64,000 bases of DNA. It comes from Melioribacter sp051488685. GTDB taxonomy: Bacteria > Bacteroidota > Ignavibacteria > Ignavibacteriales > Melioribacteraceae. The number at the start of each line of letters is the position of its first letter. The stretch's first letter is position 1. The notes beneath the pieces were generated by a model that did no database searches, had not been told where the DNA came from, and saw only the letters and a program-made list of their open reading frames with translations. The DNA lies in contig NZ_JBPSEH010000001.1 in NCBI RefSeq assembly GCF_051488685.1, forward strand, positions 699,548 through 763,547, given 5' to 3'. The position numbers were made by a program, and so were the translations under genes. Shown piece by piece: positions 25,403-35,061 of the stretch.

Positions 25403-27893
25403 GATTAAAAAAAATTCTGTGCATAGACTATCACGAGAACAACAAGGGGTAGTAAAATTATCTGAGGGAAAGCATATTGTATTTGCCCCGCCTGGTACAG
25501 GCAAAACAGAAATTTTAGCACATCGAATTAATTATGCGCTTGCTCATAATGTTAATCCAGAAGAGATGCTCTGCCTTACTTTTACCAATCGTGCTGCTAA
25601 AAATATGCAGACGCGTATTGAAAATTATAACGGAAGCCATTCAGTATTTGTTGGTAATCTTCACAGCTTTTCATATCGTTTTCTTATTAAAAATAAATTA
25701 CTTCCACGCTACACTGCTTTAATGGACGAAGAAGATTCTTACCTTTTATTAAGAGAAGCTGTTGATAACTTACACTATAGACCTTATGGTGTGAAAAATT
25801 TTTATGAAAAATTATCCCTAATAAAAAATTATTTAAAACAGCGGAGTCTAAATTTTCCAGAAAACTTAATTAAAATACCAAATGATTGTCTCGAACTCCT
25901 AAACGATACACCTATAGTTAAAAACATATGCGAGGAATATGAAAGATTAAAAGAAGAATCGGAATTAATTGATTTCGACGACTTACTAAATCTGGCTTAC
26001 TGTCATTTGAGCAATGGCGGTCATAAAAAATATAAATGGATTCAAGTTGACGAAGCTCAGGATTTAAATCCTCTTCAGTTCAGAATTATTGAACTCCTTT
26101 CAGAGGATTCGGCACACGTCGTATATTTTGGCGATCGGGAACAGTCGATCTTCTCGTTCATGGGTGCCGACCTTGAAACCGTAAATAAATTGAGGAACAG
26201 TTGTACCTTACATACACTTACAAAAAATTATCGCTCGCCTGCTTACCTACTAAAAGTATTTGTGCAATATGCAAATTCTAATTTAAACCCAACCTGGGAT
26301 AAAGAACCGCGTTCAATGTTAACCGGTATCAAAAATGAAAATGCCCTTAGAATTTATCACGTCGATGGCCAACCTGGAGACGAAATTGATTTTATTGTAG
26401 AAAATCTTATTAAAAAAGCTAATATTAATAAAGAAGACAGAACAGCCATTCTTGTTCATTCAAACAAACGTGCTGAAGCCTTTTCTGAAGTTCTTTTACA
26501 GGAAAAAATTCCTCACTTCAAGATTTCTGGCTTCGACCTTTTCCGCAGACGTACGATCAAAGATATCATGGCCTTTTTAAGCGTCCTCGAAAATAAATAC
26601 GACCGTTTGTCGTGGAGTAGAATTTTTCACCTTTTTGCTAAAATAAGCACTTTAAAAGAATCCCGTTTATTCATCAACAAATTCTGGGAAAAAGGTCTTT
26701 TTCCCGATGATTTACTGGACTCAAAAATTTTTAGTACAAATTACTTGTCGAAATTTCTATCAACAATTCAAAATCAGAGAGTGGTTGTTTTCGATACAGA
26801 GACTACCGGCTTAAATAAAAAAGAGGACGACATTATTCAAATAGCTGCAGTTGAACTTATTAACGGCTCAATAGGAAGAGAATTTTGTGTTTACATAAAA
26901 ACTGATCTGCCACTGGAAGAATCCTCAAAAATTCATAATATTACGCGTGCAATCCTCGATAAACAAGGACTTGATGCAGCCGAAGCCTTTAAAAAATTTA
27001 ACGAGTTTGTTGATGGCGCCCCATTAATTGCCCACAATCTTGATTTCGACTACGAGATTCTTTCTAATAACATAAAAAGAAAAGAGATTGAATTTAATAT
27101 ACCAGGAAAATTATTCGATACATTAAACGTAACAAGAAGAGTATTTCCAAAATTAAATTCTTACAAACTCGCAGATTTAATAAAATACTTTTCGTTGGAA
27201 GGCATAAATTCTCATAATGCCCTGGATGATGTTAAAGCAACGGCATCTCTTATAAAATTCTTAATTCCAGAAATAAAAAAGAAAATAAATGAGATCGAAG
27301 AATTTTTATTGTCACATAAAAGAACCATCGAAAAGTTACAAAGCAATTTTTCACCTCTCTGGGAAATTTTTTATTCCAGCAACGACATTCTTGATTTACC
27401 TTATTTAATTAACTTGTTTTTAGAGTACTTAATGGATAATAATATTCTTGACATGGAACAATTTGAAAAAGATAAACCCTATTTAGAAAAACTAATTAGA
27501 CATATGAAATTAAATTGTAAAGAGTTACCAGTAAAAGAATTATTAAATAAATATGTGCCTGAGTATAAATTATACAAAGAAGCCGATCTTATAACAGGAG
27601 AAGAAAAAATTATAGTTTCCACAATCCACAAAGCAAAAGGATTAGAATTCGAAAATGTAATTATTCCCGGTTGTATTAATGGCGTTTTTCCTTCTTTTTA
27701 CTCGAGAACTAAAGAAGAAGAATTAGAAAATGCCAGGCTTTTATACGTTGCATTAACCCGCTCGAAAAAAAATATAACTATCACCACATACTCAAAGTTT
27801 CTTTGCTATACTAAAACCCCATCTCGATATCTAAGAACTATAGAAAATCTGTTTGTAACCACAAAAGTGAATCATAAATATTATAAAATATGA
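25392..27893 (+). CDS. UvrD/PcrA-like helicase with embedded DnaQ exonuclease
   Basis: 834 residues from the ATG at 25392, which overlaps the preceding gene; a longer frame lacks homology upstream. SF1 helicase motifs are present: Walker A APPGTGKTE at 32-40, DEAQD at about 218, GDREQSIFSFMG, and, near the end, STIHKAKGLEFE (about 742) and LLYVALTRSKK. Inserted at about 463-625 is a complete DEDDh exonuclease: FDTETTGL (Asp468), HNLDFDYEIL and HNALDDVKAT. This is a helicase-3'-5' exonuclease fusion, known in Bacteroidota. Here it lies in an operon-like cluster with candidate CRISPR ancillary genes, so it may act in defence or repair. Confidence 0.85.
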   Translation: MLTEIKKNSVHRLSREQQGVVKLSEGKHIVFAPPGTGKTEILAHRINYALAHNVNPEEMLCLTFTNRAAKNMQTRIENYNGSHSVFVGNLHSFSYRFLIKNKLLPRYTALMDEEDSYLLLREAVDNLHYRPYGVKNFYEKLSLIKNYLKQRSLNFPENLIKIPNDCLELLNDTPIVKNICEEYERLKEESELIDFDDLLNLAYCHLSNGGHKKYKWIQVDEAQDLNPLQFRIIELLSEDSAHVVYFGDREQSIFSFMGADLETVNKLRNSCTLHTLTKNYRSPAYLLKVFVQYANSNLNPTWDKEPRSMLTGIKNENALRIYHVDGQPGDEIDFIVENLIKKANINKEDRTAILVHSNKRAEAFSEVLLQEKIPHFKISGFDLFRRRTIKDIMAFLSVLENKYDRLSWSRIFHLFAKISTLKESRLFINKFWEKGLFPDDLLDSKIFSTNYLSKFLSTIQNQRVVVFDTETTGLNKKEDDIIQIAAVELINGSIGREFCVYIKTDLPLEESSKIHNITRAILDKQGLDAAEAFKKFNEFVDGAPLIAHNLDFDYEILSNNIKRKEIEFNIPGKLFDTLNVTRRVFPKLNSYKLADLIKYFSLEGINSHNALDDVKATASLIKFLIPEIKKKINEIEEFLLSHKRTIEKLQSNFSPLWEIFYSSNDILDLPYLINLFLEYLMDNNILDMEQFEKDKPYLEKLIRHMKLNCKELPVKELLNKYVPEYKLYKEADLITGEEKIIVSTIHKAKGLEFENVIIPGCINGVFPSFYSRTKEEELENARLLYVALTRSKKNITITTYSKFLCYTKTPSRYLRTIENLFVTTKVNHKYYKI

Positions 27894-27920
27894 TTACTCA
27901 AAAAAAATATAGAGGGCTTT

Positions 27921-28715
27921 ATGGAAACTACAATTAACTTAGAAAAAAACAACGCGTTCCAACAAATTTATGACGAACTAAAATTTTCACTTTCTTCTTT
28001 AAGAAACTCGGAATTAAACTCAATCCTCATTGGCTTGCTTAAAGAATCTGCAGTAGACACATACGAAAACAAGAAGACTATAGTCAATAAAATATATAAA
28101 AAGACAAGCGAGAAGATAAATAAATATAAAGAAGCTACTTTTAAAGTTGCCTTTAAGGAAGATCTACTAAAATTAAAAACTTTTCTTAAGAATGCGCCAG
28201 AGAATATATCAAAAATAATCAACAGCATAAAGAAAATGAGTAAAGAAGAAAAAATCGATTTAATAATTTCTTATCTTTTTGCTCTTACAATTTTTTTAGT
28301 TGCTGCGGGAGGAACCGACATTGAAGGTGGTATTCCTGATCTCGATATTACAATTGGAGGGATTGGAATGCATCGAAGTTTATTTTTCCATTCTATATTG
28401 GTTGGCATTACTTTTGAATTTACAATGAGATTTTGTTACAAAATTGTGCAGTTGGTGATTGAAAACTTGCCAGAAGATCATCATAAAATTTGGGACAAAA
28501 TAAAATTATTTATCGATAAGAATAAGAATTTATCAATTGCGGCACTCTGGCTTGGGATATCTGTGCATTTAATTAAAGATACTGGCATCGTTACTGGAAA
28601 CTTCAAACCTTATGCCGACCTACCAATCAGTTTGAAAACAATGCATCATAAAATTATTTTAACAGCAAACGGTGTTGGCTCTTCAATTATTGGAATAGAA
28701 AACTTACATAAATAG
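27921..28715 (+). CDS. YdjM/DUF457-like membrane protein, putative metal hydrolase
   Basis: 264 residues. A helical soluble N-terminus of about 110 residues is followed by three hydrophobic segments. The motifs PDLD (139-142), HRSLFFHS (151-158) and HLIKD (216-220) fit the pattern of YdjM/DUF457 membrane-bound metal-dependent hydrolases (PDxD, HRxxxHS, Hx3D). The metal ligands would be Asp140, Asp142, His151, His157, His216 and Asp220. The extra N-terminal soluble domain is unusual for that family. It lies nine bases from the Csx20-like gene. Activity and substrate are unknown. Confidence 0.45.
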   Translation: METTINLEKNNAFQQIYDELKFSLSSLRNSELNSILIGLLKESAVDTYENKKTIVNKIYKKTSEKINKYKEATFKVAFKEDLLKLKTFLKNAPENISKIINSIKKMSKEEKIDLIISYLFALTIFLVAAGGTDIEGGIPDLDITIGGIGMHRSLFFHSILVGITFEFTMRFCYKIVQLVIENLPEDHHKIWDKIKLFIDKNKNLSIAALWLGISVHLIKDTGIVTGNFKPYADLPISLKTMHHKIILTANGVGSSIIGIENLHK

Positions 28716-28724
28716 AGGTACTCA

Positions 28725-29093
28725 ATGCTTATCAATTTATCTAATCATCCTTTTGAACGCTGGAGTGAAAATCAAAAAAAGATTGCTGAAAGTAATTTCG
28801 GAAAAGTTATAGACATTCCGTTTCCAGAAATTCCACCAGAAAGCAGTCTGGAATATGTAACTAAATTAGCTGAAGAATATATGACCAAAATCGAAGATTT
28901 GATTAATCAAAACAGACCGGATTATTATGCTGTTCACATTATGGGAGAACTAACGTTTGTTTATGTAATTGTAAATAAATTAAAAGAAAAAAATATACCC
29001 GCCGTTGCTTCTACAACTAAACGAGAGGTTGTTGATACACCGGAAGGGAAATTATCAAAGTTTAATTTTACCCGTTTCAGAAACTATTTTTAA
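28725..29093 (+). CDS. Csx20-like CARF-fold protein, candidate ring nuclease
   Basis: 122 residues. The start MLINLSNHPFERWSENQKK and the core HIMGELTFVYVIVNKLKEK, followed by AVASTTKREV and FNFTRFRNYF, match the layout of small stand-alone CARF-like proteins (Csx15/Csx20 type) proposed to bind or cleave cyclic oligoadenylate. His8 of the SNHP start and the Gly of the MGE loop are the likely functional positions. A GAGGT site precedes the ATG, and the gene is nine bases from the membrane protein gene. Family assignment is from memory of this pattern, and the activity is unproven. Confidence 0.5.
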   Translation: MLINLSNHPFERWSENQKKIAESNFGKVIDIPFPEIPPESSLEYVTKLAEEYMTKIEDLINQNRPDYYAVHIMGELTFVYVIVNKLKEKNIPAVASTTKREVVDTPEGKLSKFNFTRFRNYF

Positions 29094-29188
29094 TTTACTG
29101 AACGGAACGAGGCATAAAGCCTAAAAAATTTCCTCCTGTTGTTAAATTATCTTCTATCTTTGCAGTTGTAAAATCGGGAAATTAAAAA

Positions 29189-30103
29189 GTGTCGAAGTTA
29201 GGAATAGCATTGGGAGGCGGAGGGGCGCGTGGTCTTGCGCATATTGGTGTACTTAGAGTGCTCGAAAAAAGAAAAATTAAAATTCACGCCATTACCGGCT
29301 GTAGCATGGGTGCAATAATCGGGGGACTTTATGCCTATTACGGAAATATTAACGATGTTGAAAAGTTTATATACAATGTTCTTAACAATCCTCGCTTCAA
29401 AGAACTTGGCATATCAAAATTAGGCGATTCAAAGAATGCTCTTAACAGAAACTTTATGGAACAACTTTTTGATTTTATCGAAGTTCGTTTGAAAGCTTTT
29501 AAATCCCTTACGAGTTTATCTTACTTCGAAGAAGAAGAAACAGAAGAGCTGTTCCAGATTATTCCCGATGTTCCAATTGAAAGTATGAAAATTAAATTTT
29601 CTGCGGTTGCTACCGATTTAATTTCAGGCGAAGAAATCAATTTTACAAGCGGTTCATTAAGAACGGCAATAAGAGCCAGCTCGGCAATTCCTGGAATTTT
29701 TCCTCCTGTCAAGTATAAAAACTATTTATTGGTTGACGGCTATACTTCTGAGACCGTCCCAGCCACAAAGTTGAAAATATTAGGAGCCGACCGTATCCTG
29801 GCTGTGGATGTTATGAGAAAATTAAAACACTCAAAAGCACCTGAAAACATTATCGACCTCCTTTATCGTACTGAAGATATTACTGCTTACCATCTGGCTC
29901 TGTTAAAATTAAAGGAAGCCGATCTCATAATTCATCCTGATATAAAAAATTTATCGTGGGCTGATTTTGAACATGCCGATGAAATTATTAAAGCAGGAGA
30001 ACTCGCCGCAATCGAAAACCTATACGAAATAAAAAAACTCGTCAACCGTTTTCCAGTCACTCTCTGGTTTTTCAAACTGATGAGATATTTGAGGAGAGTC
30101 TAA
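29189..30103 (+). CDS. Patatin-like phospholipase
   Basis: 304 residues starting at GTG. The oxyanion loop GGGGARG is at 9-15, the nucleophile elbow GCSMG near residue 39 (GXSXG), and the catalytic Asp in the LVDGYTSETVP segment, i.e. the DG of the Ser-Asp dyad. It belongs to the RssA-like bacterial patatins, which hydrolyse acyl lipids in the cytoplasm. No signal peptide or beta-barrel domain is visible. It is the first gene after the CRISPR accessory cluster and looks unrelated to it. Confidence 0.9.
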   Translation: MSKLGIALGGGGARGLAHIGVLRVLEKRKIKIHAITGCSMGAIIGGLYAYYGNINDVEKFIYNVLNNPRFKELGISKLGDSKNALNRNFMEQLFDFIEVRLKAFKSLTSLSYFEEEETEELFQIIPDVPIESMKIKFSAVATDLISGEEINFTSGSLRTAIRASSAIPGIFPPVKYKNYLLVDGYTSETVPATKLKILGADRILAVDVMRKLKHSKAPENIIDLLYRTEDITAYHLALLKLKEADLIIHPDIKNLSWADFEHADEIIKAGELAAIENLYEIKKLVNRFPVTLWFFKLMRYLRRV

Positions 30104-30176
30104 ACTTACCTCAGTGCTTCCCCTTTCGAATCAATTTTCCCGATGTAGCATCTAACCAAATAAAAAATTATAAAAA

Positions 30177-32039
30177 ATGGCACTCCCTGAATTCAGAAAC
30201 AGATTAATTATGTCGGCCGTCAAAACTGGCTATGGAGACGGCAGTGGTAAAATAACAGAAAGACACATCGCTTTCTGGGAAAGGCGTTCCCGTCATGTTG
30301 CAGCGGTTATCTTCGAACCGTTTTATATTGACCGCAGAGTTAGAGAACTTCCTACTCAAATAGGGATCGATTCCGACGATAAAATAGAGGGACACAAAAA
30401 ATTAGTAGATACAATCCATAAAAATGGTGCACTTGCAATTGCACACATCAATCATCCCGGCAGAATGGCAAATCCAAAACTCGAAGGAAACATCTTTCTT
30501 TCTGCTTCAGAAATTGAATGCCCAAACGGCGGCAAAAAGCCAAAAGAAATGACAATAGATGATATTAATTCAGTAGAGAATCAATACATACAGGCTGCCA
30601 TTCGTGCTAAAAATGCGGGCTATGATTTAATAGAACTTCAGTTTGGACTTGGCTATCTGATTGCACAATTCATCTCTCCAGATTCAAACAAAAGAGTAGA
30701 TCAATACGGCGGTAGTTTTGAAAATCGTCTCCGTTTTGGTATAGAAATATTGAGAAGAATTAAAGAAGAAACCGGCCTGCCTGTAATTGTTCGGCTGAGC
30801 GGTGATGAGATGTACGACGGCGGAATTTCGATTGAAGAGACCATTAGAATAGCAAAAACGCTGGAGAATAAAAAAGTTGATGCCCTTCATGTCACTTCTG
30901 GTAATGTTTGTATGAGCCCACCGTGGTATTATCAACATCACTTCATTCCAAAAGGAAAAAATTGGGAGCTTTCAAAAAAAATTAAAGAAGCTGTTTCAGT
31001 TCCTGTTATTGCCGTTGGGCAGATTAACGAGCCGGAAGATATCGACACAATTTTTAATTCCGGTTCTGCCGATTATGTGGCAATAGGGCGTGCTCTTATA
31101 GCCGACCCCGATTTCGCGGGTAAATATTTAAAACTACTTGACGAACGAATCCGCCCGTGCAGTTCTTGTTTAACTGGTTGCTTGGGTAGAATAAAGATTG
31201 GCAAAACTTTGCAATGTGAAATCAATCCGACGGTAGGAAGGGAACTGGAAGATATTGTTCCTTCTACAACGAAAAAGAATTATGCGGTTGTTGGAGGCGG
31301 CCTGGCAGGTATGGAAGCTGCTCTCACTTTGGCAAAAAGAGGTCACAATGTAACTTTGTTCGAAAAGGAAAAACTCGGCGGTCAATTTAATTATGCTCCG
31401 CTGCCACCAGGCAAAATTTCATTAAATAAGCAAATCAATTTTTATATCGAAGAAATTAACGATAGTAATGTTAAGGTAATATACAAAGAGGCAACTCCCG
31501 AAGATTTGATCGGAAAATTTGATGGGGTTTTAATTGCCACCGGTTCCAGACCTTTTATTCCGAAAATTGAGGGGATGAAAAAATACAATTGGGCAGAAAT
31601 AATGTTAGACCCTCCGCACAATAAAAATGTACTCATTATTGGTGGTGGCTCGATCGGAGTTGAAATAGCATCGGCACTCGTCGACAATAACAACAATGTT
31701 ACAATAGTCGAAATGCTCGACGAAATTGCCCGCGACATGGAATTAATAACCAGAAAATTGAATTTAAATAAGCTCAACAAAGCGGGAGTTAAAATTATAA
31801 CAGACTCGAAGGTAACGAGTTGTTCTAAAGATGAAGTCCGCATCTCAAATAAAAACGGCACAGAAACCGTGCTTAAGAACATCGATTTATGTGTTGTAGC
31901 TGCAGGCATGATACCCGATAGATCGCTTGTAGAAAAGCTCGATGGAAAAATCCCTTATTACATAATTGGAGATGCCGAAAAAGTAGGTGATGCTGTTTCT
32001 GCTATACAAAGTGGCTACTTTACTGCAAAAGAACTTTAA
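30177..32039 (+). CDS. OYE-family FMN/FAD/4Fe-4S oxidoreductase (2,4-dienoyl-CoA reductase-like)
   Basis: 620 residues. The N-terminal Old Yellow Enzyme TIM barrel has HINHPGRM, then QFGLGYLIAQFISPDSNKR-like segment and GRALIADPDFAGK. The 4Fe-4S site is Cys-x2-Cys-x3-Cys-x11-Cys (CSSCLTGC, then LQC). The C-terminal part has two dinucleotide folds: GGGLAG and GGGSIG. This is the three-cofactor architecture of FadH and trimethylamine dehydrogenase. Substrate unknown. The in-frame TAA directly before the ATG fixes the start, and the N-terminus is slightly short for the family. Confidence 0.88.
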   Translation: MALPEFRNRLIMSAVKTGYGDGSGKITERHIAFWERRSRHVAAVIFEPFYIDRRVRELPTQIGIDSDDKIEGHKKLVDTIHKNGALAIAHINHPGRMANPKLEGNIFLSASEIECPNGGKKPKEMTIDDINSVENQYIQAAIRAKNAGYDLIELQFGLGYLIAQFISPDSNKRVDQYGGSFENRLRFGIEILRRIKEETGLPVIVRLSGDEMYDGGISIEETIRIAKTLENKKVDALHVTSGNVCMSPPWYYQHHFIPKGKNWELSKKIKEAVSVPVIAVGQINEPEDIDTIFNSGSADYVAIGRALIADPDFAGKYLKLLDERIRPCSSCLTGCLGRIKIGKTLQCEINPTVGRELEDIVPSTTKKNYAVVGGGLAGMEAALTLAKRGHNVTLFEKEKLGGQFNYAPLPPGKISLNKQINFYIEEINDSNVKVIYKEATPEDLIGKFDGVLIATGSRPFIPKIEGMKKYNWAEIMLDPPHNKNVLIIGGGSIGVEIASALVDNNNNVTIVEMLDEIARDMELITRKLNLNKLNKAGVKIITDSKVTSCSKDEVRISNKNGTETVLKNIDLCVVAAGMIPDRSLVEKLDGKIPYYIIGDAEKVGDAVSAIQSGYFTAKEL

Positions 32040-32405
32040 ACAGGAAGTGATAGATAATTCATTAAAACTGGTGTATTTTCTTCGGTAAACCAGGTGGAAA
32101 AAAGATTTATTACGCTCTTCATTTTACTTTTATGAATACGATAAGAATAGGCATGTAAGCTCTGTCAATAAACTATAGAATCCAGGCGAAAAGAAATTGC
32201 AAAATTATTTGAAATGGAAAAGCAACTTTTATTGTAGAAAATTTTTTCCTCATGCGTTTGAAACTATTAACACACCCAACAGCAATGTGTCAATGCAATG
32301 GAAATATAGTTTAAAGTGGGAGTAGAAAAATTATTATATGGAACAGTCGATTATATAAAGTAACAAACGGCAAAAATGAGCGTTGGTTAATAAAAAAAGA
32401 CTACG
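32040..32405. other. Intergenic region with no recognised feature
   Basis: 366 AT-rich bases between the OYE-family gene and the MFS transporter. I saw no convincing gene, inverted repeat with T-run, or repeat here. The MFS promoter should lie near the right end. Confidence 0.4.
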
Positions 32406-33662
32406 ATGCAAAAGATAATTGACACAGCACATCCTGTTACTTACCAAAAAAGAAACTTTTTTTCCCTCATATGGCATGCATTCTGGTTAGCACTGGCAGA
32501 AACTTTTGCAGATAAAAACACAATACTTCCGGCGTTAATACTTTATGCTGGAGGTACTCAAACAGATGTTGGATATCTTACTTCGATTATGATTGGGGTG
32601 CCGTTGTTATCTCAGTTATTCTTTGCAATTCTTCTTAGAGACAAACCACACAAAAAGAATTTTCTTCTTGCTGCCATTTATTTAAGAGTTATTGCCTTTG
32701 CAGGCGCTGCTTATTCTATTTTTCTTATTGGACAAATTTCAACGACCTCTTTTATTTATTTTTTACTTTTCTGGATGTTTCTTTTTTCAGTAAGCGGTGC
32801 TTTTGCGGGAATTTCTTACGGCGATATTGTAGGCAAAAGTTTTGAGAATTCAATACGTAAAAAATTCTTTGCCTTTAAACAATTTTTTACAGGGATCGGT
32901 ATTCTCTTTTCAGCCTTCCTGGCAAAATATTTATTGAACGGGATTGAATTCCCGCGTAATTATCAGGTTGCCTTCTTCAGTGCAGCTTCTTTTCTTTTTA
33001 TTGCATCATTCGGCTTCTGGATGATTAATGAGAAAGCTTCTCAATTAATAATAAAAAAAGAAAAATTATTAGGAATAATCACTCGTGAAATAAAAGACAG
33101 CAAAACCTTACGCCAGCTAATATTAATTTCCAATCTCGCCGGTGTTTCATTTGTCACGCTCCCTTTTTTAATTGGATATATAAAGGAATCCATTCCAATA
33201 ACAAAATTAGAAGTTGGGAATTTTCTACTTATACAGATTTCAGGAATGATTGCTTCCAGCTTAATTTGGAAAAAAGTAGTACACCGTTATTCATACAAGG
33301 GAATGATGAGAATTAGTATACCGCTACTTGCTTCTATTCCCCTCTTATCTTTATTAATTAACTCGATAATGTTGTTTTATGTTTTGTTTTTCATAATCGG
33401 GGGAGCCATCGGTTCATGGAAGATAATACAGGAGGGTGCAATTATTGAAATTTCGAATGAAGAAAACAGAACCCTCTATCTTGGATTGTTTGGAACACTT
33501 AATTTATCTTTAATTATAGCGCCCCTCTTTATCGGCACAATCATAAACTATATCGACATTTCATATATCTTTGTTACATCAGCGATCCTCACACTAATTT
33601 CATTTTTTATTATAAAAAAGATTGTGTGTCCAATAGACTTAAAAATTAATTTATCTATATAG
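32406..33662 (+). CDS. MFS transporter
   Basis: 418 residues with about twelve hydrophobic segments and short polar loops; a basic central loop (KASQLIIKKEKLLG) near residue 215 separates the halves. The N-terminal helix HAFWLALAETFADKNTILPALIL is typical of a Bacteroidota MFS group of unknown substrate. No substrate-specific motif is seen. It is not clearly in an operon; the NhaD-type gene starts 100 bases downstream. Confidence 0.8.
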   Translation: MQKIIDTAHPVTYQKRNFFSLIWHAFWLALAETFADKNTILPALILYAGGTQTDVGYLTSIMIGVPLLSQLFFAILLRDKPHKKNFLLAAIYLRVIAFAGAAYSIFLIGQISTTSFIYFLLFWMFLFSVSGAFAGISYGDIVGKSFENSIRKKFFAFKQFFTGIGILFSAFLAKYLLNGIEFPRNYQVAFFSAASFLFIASFGFWMINEKASQLIIKKEKLLGIITREIKDSKTLRQLILISNLAGVSFVTLPFLIGYIKESIPITKLEVGNFLLIQISGMIASSLIWKKVVHRYSYKGMMRISIPLLASIPLLSLLINSIMLFYVLFFIIGGAIGSWKIIQEGAIIEISNEENRTLYLGLFGTLNLSLIIAPLFIGTIINYIDISYIFVTSAILTLISFFIIKKIVCPIDLKINLSI

Positions 33663-33762
33663 TTTTACATTAATAAGTATGATAAAAACCAACAAAAATT
33701 TGATATAATCGTCCGAAAATGATAGTTTTGCATAATTTTATTCAACAAAACTGGTTATAATT

Positions 33763-35061
33763 ATGGAAGCTCATGAAGTCACAATTCCACTAATAAGTAT
33801 AATTCCATTTGTATTGATGCTTTTATCGATAGCAATATTCCCACTTTTCTGGGAACACTTCTGGGAAAAGAATCGGAATAAACTAATCGTTGCAATAATA
33901 TTAAGCATTCCCGCAGTAATTTATTTACTCTCAGCCGGCTTTTCTCACGAGTTATTTGAAATAATGGTTTTTGATTACATTCCATTTATAATATTGCTTG
34001 GCGCACTTTTTACAATTACTGGCGGAATTTACCTGTCGGGAGATATCGAAGCAACTCCAAAGGTAAATTCTTTGTTTTTGGGAATTGGAGCAGTTCTGGC
34101 TTCGTTTATGGGGACGACTGGAGCCGCAATGCTTCTAATACGTCCAGTAATTCAGACTAACAAAGAAAGAGAATTCAAAGTACACACCATTCTATTTTTC
34201 ATTGCAATAGTTGCCAATTGTGGTGGTCTTTTAACTCCATTAGGCGATCCACCTTTGTTCATGATGTATTTGCGTGGTGCTCCATTTACATGGTTCTTTA
34301 AACTAACTCCAGAGTGGCTGTTTGCCAATCTTTTATTAATCATTACTTATTTTATTGTAGATAGTTATTATTACAAAAAGGAATCAAATCGATCGATTGT
34401 GAAAGATCGTACCAATATTAAACCGATCCGACTCGAAGGAAAATTGAATTTCTTCTGGCTTATTGGGGTGGTTCTTTCGGTTGCTTTTCTAAATGAACAG
34501 TATCTCCCCTTTATAGAAAAAAATGAATATTACAAATTCATCAGAGAAGCAGTAATAGTTGTAATGGCAATTCTTTCACTTCTTTTTACACCAAAGTTAA
34601 CACGACAATCGAACAATTTCACATGGGAGCCAATAAAAGAAGTGGCATATCTCTTTCTGGGTATTTTCATTACAATGGTACCAGCACTCCTCTACCTGGA
34701 AACAAACGCCCATCAATTAGGTGTATCTCTGGCTCATCAATTTTATTATTATACTGGTGCGCTCAGCAGTTTTCTGGATAATACTCCAACTGCAGTAACT
34801 TTTCATTCTCTTGCACTTGGTCTGGGCATAAAGACTGGTCAGCTCGTAGCTGGAATTCCAGAGGACCTTTTAAGAGCTATTTCAATTGGTGCTGTTTTAT
34901 TTGGTAGCATGACTTATATTGGTAATGGGCCAAATTTCATGGTAAAAGCTGTTGCTGAAGAGAATAATATTAAAATGCCCAGCTTTTTTGCTTATATGTA
35001 TAAATTTTCTTTGATAGTTCTTTTGCCAATATTTATACTAATTCAATTACTCTTCATCTAA
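33763..35061 (+). CDS. nhaD: NhaD-type Na+/H+ antiporter
   Basis: 432 residues with about twelve membrane segments. Conserved signatures include GTTGAAMLLIRP (residue 110 region), NCGGLLTPLGDPPLFMMYLRG, and SSFLDNTPTAVTFHSLALG with the buried Asp-Asn-Thr-Pro of the ion transporter superfamily, and GNGPNFMVK. This fits the NhaD group, which exports sodium using protons. The reading frame overlaps the convergent gene by 15 bases and has its terminator inside it. Confidence 0.82.
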   Translation: MEAHEVTIPLISIIPFVLMLLSIAIFPLFWEHFWEKNRNKLIVAIILSIPAVIYLLSAGFSHELFEIMVFDYIPFIILLGALFTITGGIYLSGDIEATPKVNSLFLGIGAVLASFMGTTGAAMLLIRPVIQTNKEREFKVHTILFFIAIVANCGGLLTPLGDPPLFMMYLRGAPFTWFFKLTPEWLFANLLLIITYFIVDSYYYKKESNRSIVKDRTNIKPIRLEGKLNFFWLIGVVLSVAFLNEQYLPFIEKNEYYKFIREAVIVVMAILSLLFTPKLTRQSNNFTWEPIKEVAYLFLGIFITMVPALLYLETNAHQLGVSLAHQFYYYTGALSSFLDNTPTAVTFHSLALGLGIKTGQLVAGIPEDLLRAISIGAVLFGSMTYIGNGPNFMVKAVAEENNIKMPSFFAYMYKFSLIVLLPIFILIQLLFI

